Of a stretch of 64,000 nucleotides of DNA, positions 56,621 through 64,000 are shown one piece after another. This DNA comes from Linanthus parryae (Eukaryota; Streptophyta; Magnoliopsida; Ericales; Polemoniaceae), in NCBI GenBank assembly GCA_023055425.1, contig JALGPY010000003.1, positions 77,351,491 through 77,415,490 on the forward strand, given 5' to 3'. The notes beneath the pieces were generated by a model. It saw nothing but the letters and a program-made list of their open reading frames with translations. It did no database searches and was not told the DNA's origin. Within the stretch, counting starts at the first letter, position 1. Each line of letters opens with the position of its first letter. Position numbers and translations under genes: made by a program.

Positions 56621-58240
56621 AAGTTTGTGACGTATAACTATATTCAACAAGGATTTAAATTGTCAAATATAGCTCCCACTATTTTACTACGGATTAATAA
56701 CCCTCAAGATATTAATGCGGAAAATATCCTTATATTTTCTAGTGGGCCAAGATCCATGTTTCATCTCCTTATGAGCTTGCTTTGGCAAGTCACCCATAAT
56801 TTGACTACTTTAGGTAGGAACAATTCCAATTGCATCCCTTATGCAACTCTTGGTTCAATTGGGCAAATAACTCCTTATTTATCCATCCGTATGGATAATC
56901 CCAATTGGTTGCCTCTAGGTTTCTTAATCATATTAATAGCCCAGTTGTGTTCAACCTCTTATTTAAACAATTGCACATTGTTACGTGCCATCGCATTCCA
57001 TCATTATGAACCAAGTCGCCATGCTTTGGCACGCACGATCTTGATAAATAATGATGATAATGAGTGTTTAAATAACGAGAAGGCAAGAACACAATATTTG
57101 AATTTTGAGGGATTTTTAAATTCAATTTTAATTGTTTTGTTGATCAATATCAACTACTCTATCTATTTGAGTTTGGGCACAACTCCAAATAATAGATCCG
57201 GGTTGTCTAATTATCTTATTATCCTAATTGCATGCATCATCTATACACCAACCACAAAAAAATAAGACAATAAAGTATACAACCACAAAACAAAAATTAA
57301 ACGTGATGTGGATATGGCCTTTTCTAGACTAAGATAATTCCAAGCCAATGGAATTATCTATGAACCCTAAAAGCAAACACATCTCCATGCGTCTTGATCT
57401 TTTGGTCCATCCTTCATAGTCATGTGGAATGCTCCATGCTCCATGCTCCATCTTTTGTGGCTTCTTTGGCTTTGGGCTTCTTTTCTTCAATCTTGGCTAA
57501 CAATCTACTTTATCTAGCACTAGCTAACAACTATACTAAATAAAATAAATCTCACAAGTTGAGAAAAAAAATGGCACGCAGGCCATAAAACCCTAATTAA
57601 TTATTACAATTAATTGATCAGCTCGCAGGCCGTAAAACCAAACCACAAAATTAAACATCCTCATCAAACCACATCCTAAGGCCATATCCAATCACCATGC
57701 GATTTGCACATAAACAGTTAAAATCCAATTTTAACGCGCTTGGTCAATTTTAATTGATTTTAGGATTTCTAGGGTTAAAACGGTCCACGGGCCCAACAAT
57801 CAAATTGCCCGGGCCCAATAAGGTGAACCACAAGGCCCTTGGGCCGGCCCGGCCCATAACCCTCGCGGCTAGGCCGCGGGCTAGGGCGGCGGCCAAACTT
57901 GGGCGGCAAGCAAGAGGGGCGGTCCCCTAGGAGGGCCGAACCTCCATAGGGAGTTGTTTCCAAAACAACTCCCTTGCTTGGTGCCCAAGTTTGGTTGTTT
58001 CCTTGTTTTGGAAGAACTCCTTCTTCCCCAAGGATGCCCAAACCCTAGATCTAAGATCCTAAAATTTCTCAAACTCACTAATTCATGCATCCAATGCAAA
58101 AAATTAGATCTTGTTATGAAAGATTATTGACAAATTGCATCCCATGCTTGATTTGTCTTGATTTACGCGATAAACAATCAAATTAAGAGTAAAACAATTA
58201 AAACTTAACACATAAACCACGTTTATGCTCTACGACCTGT
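56621..58240 (-). other. Leader of element G
   Basis: The reverse complement of the copia-A leader, including the GC-rich block (57785-57930). A 212-codon plus-strand frame at 56627-57265 runs antisense through this leader and is not a gene. Confidence 0.7.
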
Positions 58241-58253
58241 GGCTCTGATACCA
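58241..58253 (-). other. Primer-binding site of element G
   Basis: GGCTCTGATACCA on the plus strand is the reverse complement of TGGTATCAGAGCC, next to the 5' LTR. Confidence 0.85.
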
Positions 58254-58254
58254 C

Positions 58255-59824
58255 TGTAGGGTTTTGATTCATGGATGCGCAACGGAAGCATAAACAAACA
58301 TAAAACCATGCAAAACCCTCCAAGGATCACAAGTCAAGAGACATAACGATGGTAAGGGTTAGAAATCATAAACACACCTTAGGGTTCTCCTTTGATGACT
58401 TCAAACGCGAATAGTGTCACGTCTTTACGGTTGATCCACGCCTAGAGGTGAGATCTAGACCCTCCAATTCCCTTGTGCTAGCTAGGAAGAATGGAAGAGG
58501 AAGAAGGAACCAAGCAACAATGGAGTGCCAAGAGGTGGGGCGGCACTCTTCATGGCCGACGGGTAGGGGCGGCGGCGGTCCCAAGGGGGTTCGGCCCTTG
58601 CTTGGGACTTGCTCTCTCTCCTTGCTTTGTTCTCTCTTTACTTCTATCATATAGATGTGTATGTGTGTAGAGAGAAAAATAAGCTTGGAGTGTTCTTTAT
58701 ATAGTCCAACAACTCCTTGTCCTACTACATAAAGAACCCCTCATAATCCTACTCAAGTTCGAATTAGTCCCTTTTGCAAAATAGTCCTTATCATGTCAAT
58801 ACATGGATTAGTTCTATTTGCAAATTAATCCTAATCATGTCCCTACATGAATTAGGCCACCTTGGCATATTCTAATCATGTCTATACATGGATTAGTCCA
58901 ACTTGCATATTAGTCCTACTAAGTTAGCAAGTTGTTGCGATTTGATCCTTTTAATTAATTAATCATATTAATTAATTAATTCCCATGTCTAGTTCACCCC
59001 TATATGGCGTGTGACCCCATAGGTTCTATTTAGTTGGTAGTAACAATTTACTAATATGGAGCGGCCTCTAGCAAGACATCCATTCTAGCCAACAAATAGA
59101 ATAGTCATCATGACAAACCTTGTGCAAGTAATTGTCTCATCCCTTTGTCCCAATATCCGTATTGGACACGAGACATACAAGTCACACTCGTATATCCAAT
59201 CCATAGTTTCTCGATCCTGGGAATAGCCTTATTCGTGCAAATAACATCAATATCCCATATTGATTTATTTGAGTCTGGCCAGACATTTTATAAGCACTAT
59301 CCCTCGAGTGGCCTAGGATATTTGCTCCCGTTATGTGGGAGGGACAAATCCTTTCTAAGTCCACTACGATCTCTAAGCTTGCTTCTTATTGTATCCAGTA
59401 CACGCCTTTATAACTACCCAGTTACGGTGTAGCGTTTAACGCTACCAAGATCACAATAATCCACAACTAGATAATCTAGTGACTTCAAGTCTAAGGATGA
59501 CAATACCATTGCACCGCGAGAAGCGCTTGTGACTTAACATAACATGTATGTAGCCTTCTCGGAGATGGGTCAATCCAGTATGCCATTACTCCTAATGCAT
59601 ACCCATGTGTTGGATCATGATATCTCCATATCAATCCAACCCCATACTAGTCTATAGATGATTGTCCTATTAATCATTATAATTGACTAGGGATATTGAA
59701 GAATATAACACTTATATTCTAAGGACTTCATTCATGTTAACATATCTCTATATCGATAACATAATGAATCGTAAATCCATAAATGTCACAATTAATTGAT
59801 TGCCTCTAGGGCACAATTCCAACA
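58255..59824 (-). repeat. 5' LTR of element G
   Basis: This 1570-bp LTR is nearly identical to 51623-53192. Its promoter TATA (GGACTATATAAAG on the minus strand) is at 58695-58707. Confidence 0.92.
58695..58707 (-). promoter_or_regulatory. TATA box of element G 5' LTR
   Basis: GGACTATATAAAG on the minus strand, as in the other copia-A LTRs. Confidence 0.5.
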
Positions 59825-59829
59825 GGGCT
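59825..59829 (+). repeat. TSD of element G, right copy (GGGCT)
   Basis: Identical to the left copy. Confidence 0.92.
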
Positions 59830-60069
59830 AGCTTATAATTTTCAAAAAAATAGTCATTATTGTGTGAGATAACAAAGCAAGGAGAGAGAGAGTTGAGGCC
59901 GAAGCCCCAACCCGTCCGCCCTCCTGCGCCGTCGGCCACCCTAGTGGCGCGCGACCTCCTTGGTTCTCCGTGTTGCGTGATCTTTGTCTCCTTCTTCCTT
60001 TGCTAGCACTTTACGTGAAGGAGGATTAATTTTTTTATTCCGCTGCGTTACCAGCATCAAAAGCCTACA
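59830..60069 (+). repeat. 3' LTR of element F, second piece
   Basis: Resumes the F LTR after G (AGCTTATAATTTTC ...) and ends AAAAGCCTACA. Compared with LTR E it lacks about 170 bp near 60020 (GAAGGAGGATTAA). Confidence 0.82.
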
Positions 60070-60400
60070 GTGTTATTAGGTGTCTCCTACTCCAACTGGT
60101 AATCGTAATTCATATACCAATGTCTTGATTATTCTACACTCCTTGTTTGACAAATTGTTTTTGAGCCTATTCAACACATTATGTGTGTTCGCTGGTGATC
60201 AAAGTCCTTTCAAAACATCTTGTATGACCGTTGGTGAGTGGAGCTTATTCCAAACTCTTAGTTTGACCAATGGTGAGTTGAGTTGAAGACTTCTATTGCC
60301 AACTTAATTCACGAGATGATTGGATTACTAGTGCTAGGGTGCTACATAGTTACTACGTGAGCTTAGATAGGTTAGGCACATCTGTAAGTAGCGGATCCGC
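60070..60400 (+). repeat. Flank repeat X, right copy
   Basis: GTGTTATTAGG onward, aligned with 43093-43425. It ends near GTAAGTAGCGGATCC and then continues into unrelated DNA. Confidence 0.8.
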
Positions 60401-61786
60401 TACGTTGGCTCATTTATATATGCGCTTAGATAGTTTTGGGGTATATATTGGTCTAGCACTAGTTAGTGCTACTAGGTGGAAATTTCATCTTAGCTGAACA
60501 TCTGAGGCAGAGATTTTAGAAAAAGGTTTCCCCAAAGTAAAAACCTGGTGTGCAATGCATTATCTCATTTAAGTGACAGTTTGCATATTATTTTAACTTA
60601 GAGTTAATGTTAGCATTTAAAGTTATCTTTACGCTTGCTCTTGCTTAAATAGATAAGATTTTATTACGAAGTGAATTATCTCTTCTTTTAAGAAGTAAGT
60701 CCGTTCTGTTGGCTCCTCATTTTAGTAGTATTCCGTTGTGTGATTTGTTGGTATAGATTAGTAGACACTCTCATAGCGCGTGCTAGTTATTTTCTACTTG
60801 AATCTATATCACTCTCAGTGAACATAAGAAAGTCTAGTTAACTTTCAGGAAGGCACTACATGTCCAGGTTTGGCATAATTCCGTAATTTTCTTTTAAGTC
60901 ATTTCCAATCTTTCTCAATGAAGCTTTATCCAGAATGCAGCTGAATAGATGGAATTATTGGAGAGTGTAAATTTTCGGGATTCAAAATTTCAATATAATG
61001 TAACCCCTCTTTTACCGTGACACCATATTGGTTTTGTGCGATGGATATGAAACAAGAGAATTTGGCTATTCTTGGTATATACGACGTTCGAAGTGGGAAG
61101 TTTTGTCTGTTATTACTCCTAATGGCAATAGCAATGTCTCATTAAATGGAATGATATCTTATAAATCTTGTGGAGCACTGAGATACAGGAGTTTTCGCAT
61201 GAAAATTGTATAGCAATTATATGCAGAAGTTAAATGGCTCAAATACCTAACTAGTGGCTACCTCAAATTAACTCATCTATGTGTGTTGTGTAAACTCATA
61301 GGGCTGGAACCCGTATTTTTGGGAGTTCGTATGAGCCTCGCCACAACTATGAGAACAACACGATCATGGGATGCTTTTGAGTATAATGTTGCAATTAATT
61401 TTGAGTAACACAGTTATCTATCAATTGATGAAGTAATTAACAATATTATTCCCACTCACAACGGATCAAATTACAGACATCTAGCTTTCACATGCTATAC
61501 CACTTGTGCAGGCCCAAGAAAGATATACAGATATACCTCGGATATTCATGGTTGTACATTCAGGTTACTACACTGGATATTTCTCTACTTGCACAGATCA
61601 TGCGGTTGTTTACATTTTCTCGATGCCAATTCACAATCACCAATGGATATGGTTCCGTGGAAAAGGTTTACGAGTTCTTCTAAGTGCTATATTAAGATAT
61701 GGACACTTTCGTCAGAGTTGCAGAATGTAGCCTATGTTGCTTTTTTTTATCCTTGAAGACGAGGTTGACGTGGAGAGGTGGGTATT
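60401..61786. other. No recognised gene
   Basis: AT-rich. Two plus-strand frames, 61028-61213 (starts MVLCDGYETREFGYSWYI) and 61506-61730 (starts MQAQERYTDIPRIFMVV), have protein-like composition but match no family I know. They are separated by stops and could be pieces of one decayed ORF. Confidence 0.35.
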
Positions 61787-62045
61787 GTAATAACCGTGGG
61801 GGTGAGTGAAAATAGGTCATACTTTATGGTTACTGGTAATAGAGCAAGGTAGTTCAGGGGTGCTTTCGTTAATATTAAAAATTATATCTGATATATATGT
61901 CTGAACAGGATCAGATAGGCATGATCCACAAAATGAAATTCCTATGTTTTTTATCTTTGTACTATTTGAATTTCACTCTTCCTCAATAGTTCTTCAATTC
62001 TCTCTCCAATTACGGTTTTGACATGTCCCGGTCCTCACAATTAAC
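61787..62045 (+). repeat. Possible short gypsy-type LTR
   Basis: TGTAATAACCGTGGGGG follows a purine-rich GACGTGGAGAGGTGGGTAT. The block ends CCCGGTCCTCACAATTAACA, giving TG...CA ends. The layout resembles a 3' or solo gypsy LTR but no second copy is present. Confidence 0.3.
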
Positions 62046-62454
62046 ATGGATGGTGCAGTGGCGGTGCTAATCAGAAGGCGAAGGGCACAGTGGAGGTGAC
62101 GGGGGAGGTCAAACCTCGCCAGTATAGGTCATGCTTTATTTTGTTGTGATTGACTCAAGGGCTGTTTTGATCGAGAATATAAGTATTCAATTAAACAAGC
62201 TTACTTCATTTTATCACCAAATCTGACCCACTAGACTTATGAAAAAACGTAATATAAATCCATGACGGTGATGAAAATAAAGTTCAAGAGAAGTGTGAAG
62301 GTGGGGGCATTAGTTGTTGCGACAAACTCTATGGTTGTTTCGACGTTAAAGGAATAACTAAAATAGATGGTTTGTAATATTTCAAATTTTGTAATGTGCA
62401 GTATTTGAGTTTGATTATGTTACTTATGTATTTTTCTAGGTTTTAGATGATAGA

Positions 62455-62545
62455 TATTTTTTTGAGAGAATTTCATCATATAGTCGGGTTTGAACCCGCC
62501 ACATCATGCAAGGTCTCTAAATGCTATAACATTGAGCTAGAGGAT
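62455..62545 (-). mobile_element. tRNA-derived SINE-like sequence
   Basis: On the minus strand a box A-like CTCTAGCTCAATG is followed after about 35 bases by a box B GGGTTCAAACCC. The plus strand has GGGTTTGAACCC at 62486-62497. There is no good anticodon stem. It is a SINE head or tRNA relic. Confidence 0.45.
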
Positions 62546-63072
62546 AAGTATTTCATTGTAGTAGACATGTGTAATAAATTTGTAGTGGAATGAAAAATAT
62601 TAATGATGTGATTCTTAGAAAGATTAATGCATTACAATTTGGTGCAGAAAAAATAAAATTACGACTATTTAGGATTTTTTGAAAACACAAAATTGTTAAC
62701 AAAAAATATTACGAACGCATTAAGTAATGTTGACGTCCAATCAAATGGACGTGTGTGATCAAGCAACATAAGAAACGATTGTAAATGCACAAACACAGAG
62801 AAGAATGTCTCTCGGGTTCGAAATAATTTTTGTGATCTCCAGAATTCTGGTCACAAGTCAGGCATATATAGTTGAAACCCTAAAATATGCATAAAATGAC
62901 AAATTTTAGAAATTGACCCAGTAGTTTAGCCTTATTTAAAGAAACATGTACGTTAAGACGGGTTAAACGGACCTAATAAGAAATAGAAATATTACAAAAA
63001 ATGGTAGAAATTAACTAAAAACACTCGTTTCACTGGTCAAGCAGTGGAATCCGGGGTCGAAGACAGGCCCTA
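62546..63072. other. No gene seen
   Basis: AT-rich stretch without coding signal or recognised repeat. Confidence 0.4.
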
Positions 63073-63080
63073 ATGGGTCT

Positions 63081-63338
63081 TCAACCGAACAGGCCCATGT
63101 GCGTCTCTTCAAGAGCTTTCCGAAGTAGGATGGCTTTCGTCATTCTCATGCCCGTATCCATAGTTATGGCCCGAACAATGCGGAGACACAAAAAGATGCA
63201 ATTTCTTCTATCCCTTGCGCTTATCTTACATCTCATGGTAGAGAAGCGCAACTCATTAATCGCGTCTGAAAGTTCAGCTTCATTTGGATCACCTGCTCCC
63301 GCATCAAATGTCTGCGATCCAATATTGAAACTAAACAA
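63081..63338 (-). other. Unrecognised ORF, overlapped by one on the other strand
   Basis: The minus-strand frame of 85 codons (starts MFSFNIGSQTFDAGAGDPNE, ends EETHMGLFG) has globular-protein composition. A plus-strand frame of 95 codons (63073-63360) overlaps it fully. I recognise neither. The minus-strand frame looks more protein-like because the plus-strand one is Met/Arg/Ser-rich. Either could be a fragment of an old gene or chance. Confidence 0.25.
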
Positions 63339-63398
63339 TAATAATATATTATTGGACTAAAAGATTGGCTTAAAAAGAGCAATGCAATATTATGCATG

Positions 63399-63690
63399 GG
63401 GCTCCACTTTAAAATTAATTGGAAATGAACGGAGTAACCCATGACACATATTAAACCTTTTTTGTTCTTCTTCAATGTTCGATGTGGACTTCTAAACGCG
63501 CCCCTTCACGTGTAGCATTGTTTGGCCTGCACGTGGATCTTTTTTCTGCGGGGGACGATAAGCACGTGGGTTGTTAGACAATTCACGTGTGTGAATCTGG
63601 CTTTGATACCATGTAAGAATTCATGTAATTCCACCTCAAAAGTAATTAGTAATGTGGGGAGTATCGTCACAAGTAATTCTTGTAAAGCTC
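63399..63690 (-). mobile_element. TRIM-like miniature LTR element
   Basis: A left block (about 63399-63496, AATTAATTGGAAATGAACGGAG onward) and a right block (from 63612, TGTAAGAATTCATG) look like two ends of one LTR type around an interior of about 115 bp. On the minus strand the primer site TGGTATCAAAGCCAG (63597-63611) is next to the right LTR. The interior has CGCGCCCCTTCACGTG, familiar from abundant miniature elements in many dicots. Outer limits are uncertain. Confidence 0.45.
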
Positions 63691-63756
63691 ACCGGCTGCA
63701 TATTCATAGCTTCACATTGACGCTCGTTTGTTCGCTGCCTAGACTCGAGCGGGAAG

Positions 63757-63969
63757 ATGCAGAAGCCCACCACTCTCCACATTTTCTATTACGGATACGA
63801 TATTACTTACCACATTTTTTGCACTCTTCATACCAAGAAGTTTCTTGTCAGAAGGGAGACAATTTTGATAAATTTCATTTCAATTTATGGGCATGGAAAT
63901 GAGAATGAAACCAGTAGTGATATTGAGAGTGAAGATAGTGAAATGAACGGTAACATCACAACTAATTAA
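63757..63969 (+). CDS. Hypothetical ORF at window end
   Basis: A 70-codon frame starting MQKPTTLHIFYYGYDITY and ending in an acidic, Ser-rich tail (SSDIESEDSEMNGNITTN). No family is recognised. It lies just right of the miniature element and could be an exon end or chance. Confidence 0.2.
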   Translation: MQKPTTLHIFYYGYDITYHIFCTLHTKKFLVRRETILINFISIYGHGNENETSSDIESEDSEMNGNITTN

Positions 63970-64000
63970 TTGACTTGAGCATTAGACGCAACACATACTT

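Larger units (their letters stand above)
51623..59824 (-). mobile_element. copia-A element G, complete but coding-dead, recent
   Basis: An 8202-bp minus-strand element with two LTRs of 1570 bp each, a perfect TSD (GGGCT), a purine tract and a primer site. I count roughly 15-20 differences between the LTRs by eye, so insertion is recent. The interior is badly degraded: only short pol pieces are readable, and the RT YVDD region is altered. It must have been copied with enzymes from other copia elements. Confidence 0.9.
43437..60069 (+). mobile_element. copia-A element F, defective, host of G and of an inverted fragment
   Basis: A truncated 5' LTR tail (43437-43658) and primer site (43660-43676) are followed by a leader interrupted by an inverted copia-A 5' end (43742-46007). 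Then come gag-pol remnants (46967-50620), a purine tract, and a 3' LTR (50626-51622 plus 59830-60069) split by element G. Domain order gag, protease, integrase, RT, RNase H is Ty1-copia. All domains carry lesions. Confidence 0.82.

Noticed and set aside
56627..57265. 212-codon plus-strand ORF, the third-largest open frame in the right half
   Set aside because: It runs antisense through the leader of element G, shows no domain and is absent as an ORF from the homologous leader of element 1.

Overview
This is plant nuclear DNA, most likely from a dicot. It is AT-rich, carries exons of a plant B2-type cyclin with GT-AG borders, and is otherwise packed with plant LTR retrotransposons. I recognise an Athila/Tat-like Ty3-gypsy element, a Ty3-gypsy element with a chromodomain-like tail, Sirevirus-like Ty1-copia elements with an envelope-like ORF, and one abundant Ty1-copia family called here copia-A. 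I see no intact host gene, rRNA, functional tRNA or CRISPR array. Nearly every retrotransposon reading frame is broken. The species cannot be named from this sequence.

Layout. 1-4521: 3' end of an Athila-like element (envelope-like ORF tail, long 3' UTR, 1.48-kb LTR) inserted in a copia-A LTR that continues to 5728. 5729-9972: the least TE-like stretch, with a minus-strand cyclin B2 pseudogene (6650-7523), two orphan exon-like blocks (8680-8775, 9402-9545) and a CACTA-type terminus at 9972. 9977-18087: a damaged copia-A element whose 5' LTR is fused to an inverted LTR piece. 18088-22965: envelope-like region and 3' LTR of a Sirevirus-like element, split by a 1.8-kb non-autonomous LTR element with a perfect target-site duplication (TSD). 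23308-43092: a four-level nest, copia-A LTR > gypsy element D > Sirevirus-like element B > gag/protease-only element C, with TSDs at each insertion. 43093-60069: a second copia-A element (F), itself invaded by an inverted copia-A 5' end (43742-46007) and by a complete minus-strand copia-A element (G, 51623-59824) with TSD GGGCT. 60070-64000: a duplicated flank sequence, an LTR-like block, a tRNA-like SINE, an unrecognised two-strand ORF pair and a TRIM-like miniature element.

How the parts relate. Insertion order follows from interruption. LTR E (23308) is oldest, then D, B and C; F predates G. None of the nested elements D, B and C retains a reverse transcriptase, and G has nearly identical LTRs around a badly decayed coding region. 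Much of the local activity therefore looks like mobilisation in trans, followed by LTR recombination, deletion and repair with filler DNA. Calls on families rest on motifs read directly and on remembered family features; no database search was run.
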